Positions 36,897-46,247 of a DNA stretch of 64,000 bases are shown piece after piece (position 1 is the stretch's first letter; every line of letters begins with the position of its first letter). The translations under genes and the position numbers were made by a program. This stretch comes from Tranquillimonas rosea (GTDB lineage: Bacteria; Pseudomonadota; Alphaproteobacteria; Rhodobacterales; Rhodobacteraceae). The DNA is taken from NCBI RefSeq assembly GCF_900111315.1, contig NZ_FOGU01000008.1:1-64000 (forward strand), read 5' to 3'. The notes under the pieces were generated by a model. It saw only the letters and a list, made by a program, of their open reading frames with translations. It did not search any database and was not told the DNA's origin.

Positions 36897-37910
36897 TCAG
36901 GCGCCGCAGATGCCCTGAAGCGCGACCCAGGCACGGTCTTCCAACACCGGGCGGGCGTCTTCGGGCGGCACCGGGTCGGCCTCGATCAGGCTCAGGGTCG
37001 TCTCGCCCGTCACGTCCCGCGCAAATGCATAGGGCGCGGCGGGCACGTGGGCCTCGGCGAACCGGTCCAACAGCGGCTTGCGGGACACCTGCAGGGGCGG
37101 ACGCAGCAGCAGCGCCTCGGCGTGGGCGTTCAGCGTATCGGCCTTGACCTCACCCGTCGTCAGCAGCCGCACCGCGCTGAACGGGCCGGCCCATTTGAGC
37201 AGCCGCAGCAGCGGGTCGCGGCGGTCGGCCCGCTCCATCTCGGCCAGCAGGTAGCCGGCGAGGGGATCGGGGCTGTCGAAATCCTCGACCAGCGCGCGGT
37301 TCACCAGGTAGATGTCGCCGGGCAGGTGCTCGGTCGTCTGCACGCCGTCGCGCAGCACCACGATCCGGCCGGTGCCGTCCATCAGCCGCTGCGACAGCTG
37401 CGACAGCGCCCGCCGGCCGGCCCGGCTCTCGCAGGGGGCGCCCGAGACGCGGCGCATCGCCCGCAGCATGTCGGTCCCGATCTCGGTGCGCATTGCCGGC
37501 GGCGCGACCCGCGCGGCATGGCCGATCAGCGCACCGGGCAGCCAGAAGACGCCGAGCGCGACGACGGCGGCGAGCGTCGCCAGCACCAGGCCGAGGCGCA
37601 GCCGCCCCTGTCGCGGACGCCGGCGGCTGACGGCGGTGCGAACCCGCTCGATCGCCTCGATCATGGTGTCGTCGTCGATCTCCAGCGTCTCGTCCGCCGC
37701 GCTGCCCGGCGCGAACAGGGCCGGGGTCTTGCCGGGATTGAGCCGCTCGATCGCGGCCAGCGACCAGTGGCTCAACGCGCGCTCGCGCAGGTCGAAGATC
37801 GTCAGCGTTGCATGGCCCACGGAAATGACCACATCGCGGCGCTGTGCGTCGGGGTCCGAACGCCAGAGGCCCGACGCTTCGAGCCGTTGGTATTCCTTCA
37901 GTGCGGTCAT
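36897..37910 (-). CDS. Membrane-anchored protein of unknown function, possible inactive M48-like domain
   Basis: A protein of 337 residues. The N-terminal 100 residues are soluble (WSLAAIERLNPGKTPALF), one transmembrane helix spans about residues 105-130 (LGLVLATLAAVVALGVFWLPGALIG), and a C-terminal domain of about 200 residues follows. That domain recalls M48 peptidases: GRIVVLRDGVQTTEHLPGDIYLVNRALV precedes a helix AGYLLAEMERADRRD where HExxH would be expected, then DPLLRLLKWAG and a later HAEALLL. With no HExxH it should not be a zinc protease. The resemblance is my own reading and needs a profile search. Convergent with the SPOR gene. Confidence 0.6.
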   Translation of the reverse strand: MTALKEYQRLEASGLWRSDPDAQRRDVVISVGHATLTIFDLRERALSHWSLAAIERLNPGKTPALFAPGSAADETLEIDDDTMIEAIERVRTAVSRRRPRQGRLRLGLVLATLAAVVALGVFWLPGALIGHAARVAPPAMRTEIGTDMLRAMRRVSGAPCESRAGRRALSQLSQRLMDGTGRIVVLRDGVQTTEHLPGDIYLVNRALVEDFDSPDPLAGYLLAEMERADRRDPLLRLLKWAGPFSAVRLLTTGEVKADTLNAHAEALLLRPPLQVSRKPLLDRFAEAHVPAAPYAFARDVTGETTLSLIEADPVPPEDARPVLEDRAWVALQGICGA

Positions 37911-38080
37911 GAGCCTGCCGGGCGGTCGCGCCGCCAGTTGATTTCTTTCGTTGGCGCCAGACTACGGGGCGCGCGGTCCGGGGGCAATCACCGTGCGGCC
38001 GGGCTTTGCGCGGCTTTCCTCGCGTGGCATCAGAGAGTTATGAGTTGCGCTACGTACCTTCCCGGCTTGCGGGGCTTCGC

Positions 38081-38749
38081 GTGATCCTGTCGCCGGGCCG
38101 CGGCTATGTCTTCGTGCATATCCCAAAGACCGGTGGCACCGCGCTGGCTCTGGCGCTCGAGGCGCGTGCGATGAAGGACGACATCCTGATCGGCGATACG
38201 CCCAAGGCGCTGCGGCGAAGGCAGCGTCTGGGCCGCCTCACCCCTGCCGGGCGCCTGTGGAAGCACGCGACGCTGCGCGACATCGACGGCGTTCTGCCAC
38301 CCGAAGAGCTTGCGGCCCTGCGGGTGTTCACCCTGGTGCGCAATCCGTGGGACCGGATGGTGAGCTATTATCACTGGCTTCGCGTGCAGGGTTTCGACCA
38401 TCCGGCGGTCACGCTCGCCCAGCATCTCGGGTTCGGTGATTTCCTGCGCCATCCGCATCTGGACGCGTCGATCGGGGCGGAAAGCTACGGCGGCTATGTC
38501 ACCCGTCCGGACGGGCACGAGGCGCCGTGCGACTTCGTGCGGATCGAGGCGTTCGACCGGGACATCGCGCCGGTAGAGCGGTATCTCGGCTTCCCGCTGC
38601 ACCCGCTGGCGCGCCACAACGCCTCGGCGCGCGACCGGGACTACCGCCGCTACTACACCGACGTCACGGCGGAGAGGGTGGCACAGCTCTGTGCCGGGGA
38701 TATCGCGCGGTTCGGCTACCGCTTCGATGGGGATCCGGCGCGGTCCTGA
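38081..38749 (+). CDS. Sulfotransferase family protein
   Basis: A protein of about 222 residues with the PAPS 5'-phosphosulfate loop VFVHIPKTGGTALALALE near the N-terminus and the 3'-phosphate motif LVRNPWDRMVSYYHWLR in the middle. It probably transfers sulfate to a carbohydrate or lipid acceptor. The start is uncertain: a GTG at 38081 (VILSPGRGYVFVH) gives a protein that begins like its relatives, while the frame also opens upstream at a TTG (38006). The region 37911-38080 between this gene and the divergent membrane protein holds nothing else I can recognise. Confidence 0.8.
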   Translation: MILSPGRGYVFVHIPKTGGTALALALEARAMKDDILIGDTPKALRRRQRLGRLTPAGRLWKHATLRDIDGVLPPEELAALRVFTLVRNPWDRMVSYYHWLRVQGFDHPAVTLAQHLGFGDFLRHPHLDASIGAESYGGYVTRPDGHEAPCDFVRIEAFDRDIAPVERYLGFPLHPLARHNASARDRDYRRYYTDVTAERVAQLCAGDIARFGYRFDGDPARS

Positions 38750-38761
38750 GGGCCGCGCCGG
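38735..38761. terminator. Bidirectional hairpin between sulfotransferase gene and fadB-type gene
   Basis: CCGGCGCGG (38735-38743) pairs with CCGCGCCGG (38753-38761) around a 9-nt loop that contains the sulfotransferase stop codon. It lies 9 nt from the stop of the convergent fatty-acid gene (38770). Confidence 0.55.
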
Positions 38762-38769
38762 AGGGAGCG

Positions 38770-40977
38770 TCACGCGGCGGCGGCGTCCTGTCCGGTGCCG
38801 AAGCGGCCGTAGAACGTCTCGCCCTTCCGCGCCATCTCGCGCAGAAGGTCGGGCGCGGTGAAGCGCGGACCGTGCGCGGCGGCGAGGCCGTCGCACAGGT
38901 CGACCGCCCGCTGCGCGCCCAGGATGTCGAGCCAGCCGAACGGCCCGCCGGACCACGGGGCGAAGCCCCAGCCCAGGATCGCGCCGACATCGCCCTCGCG
39001 GATATCCTCGAGCACGCCGTCCTCCAGCGCGCGCACCGCCTCCAGCACCTGAGCGAAGAGCAGGCGGTGCTGCACGTCCGTCACGGCGGGCTGGTCGTCC
39101 AGCGGGGCGTACCGCTCGGCCAGGCCGGGCCACAGCTCGACCCGCTTGCCGGCCTCGTCATAGGCATAGAACCCCGCGTTGGACTTGCGCCCCAGCCGGC
39201 CCTCGTCGGCCATCCAGAACAGCACCTCGTCCACCGCCTCGTCGGGATAGGCGTCGCCCATCGCCGCGCGGGTCGCCTTGGCGATCTTCACGCCAAGTTC
39301 GATCGACGTCTCGTCCACCAGTTGCAGTGGCCCCAGCGGCATGCCGACCTGCTTGGCCGCGTTCTCGATCAGGGCAGGGGTGACGCCCTCCTTCACCATC
39401 CGCACACCTTCGTTGATGTAGGGAATGATGCAGCGGTTGGCGTAGAAGAACCGCGCGTCGTTGACGACGATCGGCGTCTTGCGGATCTGCCGCACGAAAT
39501 CAAGTGCCTTGGCCACCGCCCGATCGCCGGTCTGCCGGCCCTTGATGATCTCGACGAGGTTCATCTTGTCGACGGGCGAGAAGAAGTGGATGCCGATGAA
39601 CTGGTCCGGCGTGTCCGCGGCCTTGGCGAGCTCGGTGATCGGCAGGGTCGAGGTGTTGGTCGCGAAGATGACGTCCGACGGCGCCTTGGCGAGCGCGGCC
39701 TTCGTGACCTCGGCCTTCACGCCGGTGTCCTCGAACACCGCCTCGACGATCAGATCGCAGTCCGACAACGCCTCGTACTCGGTCGTGGCGTTGATCCGGC
39801 CCAGCACCTCGGCCTTCTTCTCCTCGGTCACCTTCTTGCGCTTGATGCCCTTGTCGAGGATGCCTTCGGCATGCGCCTTGCCGGTGTCGGCGGCCTCCTG
39901 CTTCTGGTCGATCAGCACCACGTCGATCCCGGCATTGGCGCTGACATAGGCGATTCCTGCGCCCATCATGCCGGCACCCAGCACGCCCACCTTGCGCACC
40001 GTCTGGTCCGGCGCCTCGGGCCGGTTCGCCCCCTTCTCGAGAGCGGTCTTGTTGAGGAACAGCGACCGGATCATCGCGCTGGAGGACGGGTTCATCAGCA
40101 CGCCGACGAAATACCTCGCCTCGATCCGCAGCGCCGTGTCGAAGGGCACGAGCGCACCTTCGTACACCGCCGAGAGCAGCGCCTTGGCGGCCGGGTAGAC
40201 GCCCTGGGTCTTGCCGTTCACCATCGCCGAGGCGCCGACGAACGTCATGAAGCCCTGGGGATGGTAGGGTGCGCCGCCGGGCATCTTCCAGCCCTTTTGG
40301 TCCCACGGTTTGACGATGTCGGCATCCTTCGCCGACAGGACCCATTCCTTGGCCTTGGCCATCAGCTCGTCCGGGGCGACGACCTCGTCCACCAGGCTCG
40401 CCGACCTGGCGGCCTTCGGATCCATCATCTTGCCTTCCAGCAGCACGGGCGAGGCGGCCATCGCGCCGACCATGCGGGAATATCGGGTCGTGCCGCCGGC
40501 GCCGGGGAACAGGCCGACCATGATCTCGGGCAGGCCGATCCGGGCCTTCGGTGCGTCGGCCATGAACCGGCGGTGGCAGGCCAGCGCGATCTCGGTGCCG
40601 ATGCCGGCGCTGGTGCCGGGAATGGCGCAGGCGACCGGCTTGCCGCCCTTGTTCGTCTTCGGGTCCAGCCCCGCGCGCTCGAGCTTGCGCAGCACCCGGT
40701 GGCCGTTCATCGTGAAGTCGAACAGCGCCTGGGCCGGCTGGTCGCCGGATTCCTCGCGGATGCGGGCCAGCACGTTGAGGTCCATGCCCCCGGCAAAGTC
40801 CTTCTTGCCCGAGGTGATGACGATGCCCTTCACGGCCTCGTCCGCCAGCGCCTTGTCGAGGAAGCCGTCGACCAGCTCCATCGCCTCGCGCGTCAGCGTG
40901 TTCATCGACTTGTCGGGCGCGTCCCACGTGATGACGGCAACGCCGTCGGAATCCACGTCGTAGTGAAAATCGCTCAT
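38770..40977 (-). CDS. fadB: 3-hydroxyacyl-CoA dehydrogenase / enoyl-CoA hydratase (FadB/FadJ-type)
   Basis: The multifunctional beta-oxidation enzyme, 735 residues. The N-terminal crotonase domain (about 1-300) has SGKKDFAGGMDLNVL and the GLFPGAGGT oxyanion region. The C-terminal dehydrogenase domain has the NAD site GVLGAGMMGAGIAY and the motif IGIHFFSPVDKMNLVEII. The ATG at 40977 has GGGAG just upstream; the frame is open 31 codons further but reads as non-coding. It is the last gene of the operon, 34 nt after the thiolase. Confidence 0.95.
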   Translation of the reverse strand: MSDFHYDVDSDGVAVITWDAPDKSMNTLTREAMELVDGFLDKALADEAVKGIVITSGKKDFAGGMDLNVLARIREESGDQPAQALFDFTMNGHRVLRKLERAGLDPKTNKGGKPVACAIPGTSAGIGTEIALACHRRFMADAPKARIGLPEIMVGLFPGAGGTTRYSRMVGAMAASPVLLEGKMMDPKAARSASLVDEVVAPDELMAKAKEWVLSAKDADIVKPWDQKGWKMPGGAPYHPQGFMTFVGASAMVNGKTQGVYPAAKALLSAVYEGALVPFDTALRIEARYFVGVLMNPSSSAMIRSLFLNKTALEKGANRPEAPDQTVRKVGVLGAGMMGAGIAYVSANAGIDVVLIDQKQEAADTGKAHAEGILDKGIKRKKVTEEKKAEVLGRINATTEYEALSDCDLIVEAVFEDTGVKAEVTKAALAKAPSDVIFATNTSTLPITELAKAADTPDQFIGIHFFSPVDKMNLVEIIKGRQTGDRAVAKALDFVRQIRKTPIVVNDARFFYANRCIIPYINEGVRMVKEGVTPALIENAAKQVGMPLGPLQLVDETSIELGVKIAKATRAAMGDAYPDEAVDEVLFWMADEGRLGRKSNAGFYAYDEAGKRVELWPGLAERYAPLDDQPAVTDVQHRLLFAQVLEAVRALEDGVLEDIREGDVGAILGWGFAPWSGGPFGWLDILGAQRAVDLCDGLAAAHGPRFTAPDLLREMARKGETFYGRFGTGQDAAAA

Positions 40978-41011
40978 CTCTCTCTCCCTTCCGGAGCCTG
41001 TTCCGCCGGGC

Positions 41012-42223
<1,212 letters not shown>

Positions 42224-42232
42224 TAATCCTCC

Positions 42233-42868
42233 TCAGGCCCGGTCCGACGGTCTGCCGGGCATCAGATCGTATGGATGTTTCCAGCCCGGCAACGCCGCGA
42301 TGCGGTCGAGCCAGGCGTCGACATTGGGGTACTCGTTCCGATCGAAACCGAACGGTTCGGTATAGTAGAGATAACCGCAGCAGCTGAGATCCGCACATGT
42401 GACGTCGCGGCCAACCAGCCAGTCGCGGTCGGCCAGGACAGTATCGAGCACGCCGAGCGCCGAGGCGAGCCGCCCCTTCAGGAAACCGATGACTGCCTCG
42501 TCGCGCTTGTCCTTTGCCAGGAAGTTCATCTGGAAGCGCAACGGTCCGGCAATGCCCGACACCTTCTGGTTGTCGTAGAGCACCCACCGCCACACCTCGC
42601 GACGCGCCTCGGGCGACGCGCCGCCCAGCTTGCCCGTCTTCTCGATGACGTAGTCCTGGATCACGCCCGATTGGGTGAGCACCAGGTCGCCATCCTCCAT
42701 CACGGGAACCTCGCCCATCGCATTCAACGCCCGGAAGGCGGCCGTGCGCGTGGCCCCGTTGAAGAAGTCGACGAAGACCGGCCCCCAGTCGAGCCCCGCG
42801 AGTTCAAGGGCCAGCGCCGCCTTGTAGGCGTTGCCGGATTCCCCGAAGCAGTGGAGCTTGATGGTCAT
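42233..42868 (-). CDS. Glutathione S-transferase family protein
   Basis: A cytoplasmic protein of 211 residues. The N-terminal thioredoxin-like domain (1-80) has the GSH-binding segments GEVPVMEDGDLVLTQSGVI, and the C-terminal helical domain contains VGRDVTCADLSCCGYLYY. The usual catalytic Ser/Tyr near residue 10 could be Ser11 (GESGNAYK). It lies inside the fatty-acid operon between a small gene and thiolase. Its role in beta-oxidation is unknown. GGGAGG precedes the ATG. Confidence 0.9.
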   Translation of the reverse strand: MTIKLHCFGESGNAYKAALALELAGLDWGPVFVDFFNGATRTAAFRALNAMGEVPVMEDGDLVLTQSGVIQDYVIEKTGKLGGASPEARREVWRWVLYDNQKVSGIAGPLRFQMNFLAKDKRDEAVIGFLKGRLASALGVLDTVLADRDWLVGRDVTCADLSCCGYLYYTEPFGFDRNEYPNVDAWLDRIAALPGWKHPYDLMPGRPSDRA

Positions 42869-43131
42869 GGCGTACCTCCCGGGTGGCTGCCGTGGATTGA
42901 GTATTTGTGCGAAGATGAAGCCGGCATCCGGTAAGAGTCCATCAATGTCTCGGCGCTATCCTGAAGGCGCGGTACAGGCTGGAGAGCCGATGACCGCCGA
43001 AGGTGAAGTCGTCCTGTCCGGTGAGCCGACGAGGCTCTGGATTAGTTTGCCGCTCCGGGCAGGACGCATCCCTTCATCTTCGCGTAAATACTCCCGCCGG
43101 AGGCGGCCCGACACTGGCAGCCCGCGCGGCC
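42869..43131. repeat. Intergenic region with an inverted pair of GAGTATTT...AAGATGAAG repeats
   Basis: No convincing gene lies here. Two 22-nt copies of GAGTATTT-n5-AAGATGAAG face each other: 42899-42920 on the plus strand (middle GTGCG) and 43072-43093 on the minus strand (middle ACGCG). They differ at two positions only. The second copy is preceded on its own strand by a CCGCC-TCC-GGCGG stem. I recall this word as a dispersed intergenic element of Rhodobacteraceae, often beside hairpins; that is memory, not a search result. Confidence 0.6.
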
Positions 43132-43344
43132 TCACCGCTTTCGCGCCTCGAGTTCGGAATTGAACAGGCGCAGGCGCGCGGTGAGGGTCTCGGAATCCGT
43201 CACGCTGTCGAAGTTCTCGAACAGGAAGCTCAGCGCCTCCCCTTCGTCGAGCCCGGCTTCGGACGCGAAACGGCGCAGGCGGCGATAGGCGTCCTCGGTC
43301 ATCGCGACCGGCATCCGGCGCGTCAGGCGGAAGCGTTTCGGCAT
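43132..43344 (-). CDS. Small protein of unknown function, ribbon-helix-helix-like
   Basis: A basic protein of 70 residues (72 if the earlier ATG at 43350 is used). I prefer 43344 because GGAGG lies 6 nt before it but touches the 43350 ATG directly. Its layout, a short basic strand (RMPVAMTEDAYRRLRRFA), a turn and a second helix (DEGEALSFLFENFD), resembles ribbon-helix-helix DNA-binding proteins. It lies in the beta-oxidation operon between the acyl-CoA dehydrogenase and GST genes, just after a 24-bp palindrome. The function is unknown. Confidence 0.65.
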   Translation of the reverse strand: MPKRFRLTRRMPVAMTEDAYRRLRRFASEAGLDEGEALSFLFENFDSVTDSETLTARLRLFNSELEARKR

Positions 43345-43366
43345 CGGCATCCTCCCCGAACGAAAG

Positions 43367-43390
43367 GCGGCGGCCCGATCGGGCCGCCGC
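43367..43390 (-). terminator. Perfect 24-bp GC palindrome after the acyl-CoA dehydrogenase gene
   Basis: GCGGCGGCCCGA (43367-43378) is followed at once by its exact complement (43379-43390). In the minus-strand transcript it starts 8 nt after the dehydrogenase stop (43399) and ends 22 nt before the next ATG. It could stabilise the dehydrogenase message or attenuate the downstream genes. Confidence 0.6.
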
Positions 43391-43398
43391 GCGGGTCT

Positions 43399-45177
43399 TC
43401 AGAAGTTCGCGGCGTCGAGAGCCATCACCGGCCCGGCTCCGCTTTCGATCCGCGCCAGGTGCATAGCCGTGGCGGGCAGCTGACGGGCCATGTAGTAGCG
43501 CCCGGTGGCGAGCTTGGTCTCGTAGAATACGGTGTCCTCGGCGCCGGCGTCGAGCGCCTCGGCGGCGGCCTTGGCCATCTTCGTCCACATCAGGCCGAGG
43601 CAGACGTGCCCGAAGAGGTGCATGAAGTCATACGAGCCCGACAGCGCGTTGTTCGGCGCCTTCATGCCGTTCTGCATGAAGTACATGCCCGCGGCCTGCA
43701 GGTCCTTGGACGCCTTCTTGAGAGGGTCGAGGAAATCGGCCTTCAGGGCCTCGTTCTCCTCGTTCTCCTTGATGAAGGCCTTCACCATGTCGAAGAACGC
43801 CATCACCGTCTTGCCGCCGTTCAGGCCGAGTTTGCGGCCGACGAGGTCGAGCGACTGGATGCCGTTGGTGCCCTCGTAGATCATGGTGATCCGGGCATCG
43901 CGGACGAATTGTTCGAGCCCCCATTCGCGGGTGAAGCCGGAGCCGCCGAGCGTCTGCTGGGCCAGAACGCACGTCTCGAAGCCCTTGTCGGTCAGGAACC
44001 CTTTCAGCACCGGGGTCAGCAGCGAGATCATCGCCTCGGCCTCGGAATCCTCGTTGCGGTGGGCGCGGTCGATCATCTGGGCGCCCCAGAAGGTGAAGGC
44101 GCGGGCACCCTCGACGAAGCTTTTCTGGTCCATCAGGTTCCGGCGCACGTCCGGGTGGACGATGATGGGGTCGGCGGGGCTGTCGGGGCTCTGCGGCCCG
44201 GTGACGTCGCGGCCCTGCAGGCGGTCCTGGGCGAACGCCAAGGCGTTCTGATAGGCGACCGCGCCCTGGGCATAGCCCTGCAGGCCGACGCCGAGACGCG
44301 CCTCGTTCATCATCGTGAACATCGCCCGCATGCCCTTGTGCAACTCGCCCACGAGGAAGCCCCTGGCCCCGTCGTAGTGCATCACGCAGGTGGCGTTGCC
44401 GTGGATGCCCATCTTTTCCTCGAGGCCGCCACAGACGAGGCTGTTGCGCGCGCCGAGGGAGCCGTCCTCGTTCACCAGGAACTTGGGCACGATGAAGAGC
44501 GAGATGCCCTTGGTGCCCTCGCCACCGCCGGGCGCCTTGGCCAGCACGAGGTGGATGATGTTGTCCGAGAGGTCGTGCTCGCCGGCGGAGATCCAGATCT
44601 TCTGGCCGGTGATGCTGTAGCTGCCGTCGTCCTGGGGTTCGGCCTTGGTCCGGATCAGCCCGAGATCCGTGCCGCACTGGGGTTCGGTCAGGTTCATCGT
44701 CCCCGACCAGCTGCCTTCGATCATCTTCGGCAGATAGGTCGCCTTTTGCGCCTCGGAGCCGTGGGCGTGGATCGCGGAATAGGCTCCGTGGGTCAGGCCC
44801 TGGTACATGTTGAAGGCCATGTTCGAGGAGACAAACATCTCGCCCACCGCCGAGTTCAGCAGGTAGGGCATGCCCTGGCCGCCGTATTCCGGATCGGCGT
44901 CGAGCCCCATCCAGCCGCCTTCGCGCATCTGGTCGTAGGCGGCCTTGAACCCTTCGGGCGTTCGGACCACCCCGTTCTCGAGCGTGCAGCCCTGCCGGTC
45001 GCCCACCGGGTTCAGCGGTGCGAGCACGTTCTCGGACAGCTTTCCGGCCTCTTCGAGGACCGCGCCGGTGAAGTCGCGGTCGAGCTCGTCATAGCCCGGA
45101 ATGTCGCTTTCCGCGATCTTCAGGACGTCATGCAGGACAAACTGCATGTCCTTCGTCGGCGCGTGGTAGATCGGCAT
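43399..45177 (-). CDS. Acyl-CoA dehydrogenase, long (DmdC-like) type with C-terminal extension
   Basis: A flavoprotein of 592 residues. Motifs are [19 protein letters not shown] (FAD/substrate loop), [35 protein letters not shown] and the catalytic-glutamate segment [14 protein letters not shown]. The length and the extra C-terminal domain (residues about 470-592) place it in the group that includes DmdC (methylmercaptopropionyl-CoA dehydrogenase), but the neighbouring thiolase and FadB-type genes point to general fatty acids. It is preceded by two MerR genes. Confidence 0.92.
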   Translation of the reverse strand: MPIYHAPTKDMQFVLHDVLKIAESDIPGYDELDRDFTGAVLEEAGKLSENVLAPLNPVGDRQGCTLENGVVRTPEGFKAAYDQMREGGWMGLDADPEYGGQGMPYLLNSAVGEMFVSSNMAFNMYQGLTHGAYSAIHAHGSEAQKATYLPKMIEGSWSGTMNLTEPQCGTDLGLIRTKAEPQDDGSYSITGQKIWISAGEHDLSDNIIHLVLAKAPGGGEGTKGISLFIVPKFLVNEDGSLGARNSLVCGGLEEKMGIHGNATCVMHYDGARGFLVGELHKGMRAMFTMMNEARLGVGLQGYAQGAVAYQNALAFAQDRLQGRDVTGPQSPDSPADPIIVHPDVRRNLMDQKSFVEGARAFTFWGAQMIDRAHRNEDSEAEAMISLLTPVLKGFLTDKGFETCVLAQQTLGGSGFTREWGLEQFVRDARITMIYEGTNGIQSLDLVGRKLGLNGGKTVMAFFDMVKAFIKENEENEALKADFLDPLKKASKDLQAAGMYFMQNGMKAPNNALSGSYDFMHLFGHVCLGLMWTKMAKAAAEALDAGAEDTVFYETKLATGRYYMARQLPATAMHLARIESGAGPVMALDAANF

Positions 45178-45211
45178 GTATCGGGTCCTCCCCCAGAGTG
45201 TCGTGTCGGTG

Positions 45212-45610
45212 TCAGCCGGCGGCCTGCTTGAGGCTCATGCTGTTGAGTGTGCGACCGACCCAATCGAGCTGTCCGCGCAGTTCGTCGATGGCCTCGTTCA
45301 GCGCGTCGCGCTGTGCTACCATTTCGTCCAGGCGGGCATGGCCCAGCTCGTGGGCCTTGGCGAGTTGCGCTTCCTGCTGGTCGTCGGCGTCGTAGAGGTC
45401 CAGAAGCTGGCGAATTTCCTCGAGGCTGAAGCCGAAGCGCTTGCCGCGGAGGATCAGGGTGAGACGCGCGCGGTCGCGCTTCGTGAACAGCCGCTTCTGG
45501 CCCTGGCGCACCGGCGACAGCAATTCCTTCGCCTCGTAGAACCGAAGCGTGCGCGGGGTCACGTCGTAGGCGTCGCACATCTGTCGGATCGTCATCATCG
45601 AGTCGGTCAT
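45212..45610 (-). CDS. MerR-family regulator A of the beta-oxidation operon
   Basis: A 132-residue regulator: winged helix-turn-helix ([21 protein letters not shown]), linker ([25 protein letters not shown]) and a C-terminal coiled coil (residues about 80-120). It has no metal-binding cysteines at the C-terminus and so resembles LiuR-type fatty-acid/branched-chain regulators. GAGG lies 7 nt before the ATG at 45610. It is 34 nt upstream of the acyl-CoA dehydrogenase gene. It is a paralogue of the next MerR gene: 42 of 69 N-terminal residues match by my hand count. Confidence 0.9.
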   Translation of the reverse strand: MTDSMMTIRQMCDAYDVTPRTLRFYEAKELLSPVRQGQKRLFTKRDRARLTLILRGKRFGFSLEEIRQLLDLYDADDQQEAQLAKAHELGHARLDEMVAQRDALNEAIDELRGQLDWVGRTLNSMSLKQAAG

Positions 45611-45678
45611 TCTTATGCCTCTGAGTGCGGGGTCAGACGCCTCAGATGCCTTTCGTGAGGACAGCATACAAGAAGGGG

Positions 45679-45692
45679 TTACGTGCAGGTAA
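45679..45692. promoter_or_regulatory. Candidate MerR operator TTACGTGCAGGTAA
   Basis: A near-perfect 14-bp palindrome (TTACGTG/CAGGTAA, one mismatched pair) lies 69 bp upstream of regulator A, in the 214-bp space between the two MerR genes. It resembles the TTACGT-type half-sites known for LiuR-like MerR regulators of acyl-CoA metabolism. On the minus strand it overlaps TTTACC, which is 19 bp from TATGCT, a MerR-like promoter spacing. Confidence 0.45.
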
Positions 45693-45824
45693 ATGGAACG
45701 TGGCGTCACACCGTCCCGGACGCAAAAAAGTTAAAACTGGAGCGCCTGAAAAGAAACTTGCGGAAACCGGATGGTTGCGCCGAGAGGGCGAAAAGTGCGG
45801 GTTTTCCGCACCTTGCGCTTCGCG

Positions 45825-46193
45825 TCAGCCCTCGCCTTTGGCCACGTCGTCGCGCAGGTCACGCAGTTCGGCGATGGTGCGGTCGAGTTGCTCGCGCTCC
45901 TTGGTCAGGGCGTCGAGCTGGCGGTCGGCGAGCCGGATCCACTCATCCATCTGGGCCTGGGTGCCCTGGTGGTCGTAGATCAGCAGCCACTGCCGGATTT
46001 CCTCGAGGCTGAAGCCGAAGCGGCGGCCGCGGAGGATCAGGGTCATCCGCGCGATCTCGCGCGGGCCGTAGAAGCGCGAGCGGCCGTCACGTTCGGGCTG
46101 GAGGAGCTCGATATACTCGTAGTATCGCAGCGTGCGCGGTGTCACGTCGAACTTCGCGCACATCTCCTTGAAGCTCAGGCGGGTCTCGCTCAT
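45825..46193 (-). CDS. MerR-family regulator B of the beta-oxidation operon
   Basis: A 122-residue paralogue of regulator A with the same helix-turn-helix ([21 protein letters not shown]) and linker ([19 protein letters not shown]-type), and a shorter coiled coil. GGAGG lies 7 nt before the ATG. The 214 nt between the two MerR genes suggest a separate promoter for regulator A. The C-terminal halves differ, so the two proteins probably sense different acyl-CoAs or could form heterodimers; that is inference. Confidence 0.9.
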   Translation of the reverse strand: MSETRLSFKEMCAKFDVTPRTLRYYEYIELLQPERDGRSRFYGPREIARMTLILRGRRFGFSLEEIRQWLLIYDHQGTQAQMDEWIRLADRQLDALTKEREQLDRTIAELRDLRDDVAKGEG

Positions 46194-46247
46194 CGTGCGT
46201 CCTCCACGCCGCTGCCTTAGCCGCTCGTGCCGGCTCTCGCAATCACG

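Noticed and set aside
42831-43163. A plus-strand frame of 110 codons in the gap between the GST and small-protein genes
   Set aside because: It overlaps the GST start, has no ribosome site or family resemblance, and the region is better explained by the intergenic repeat pair.
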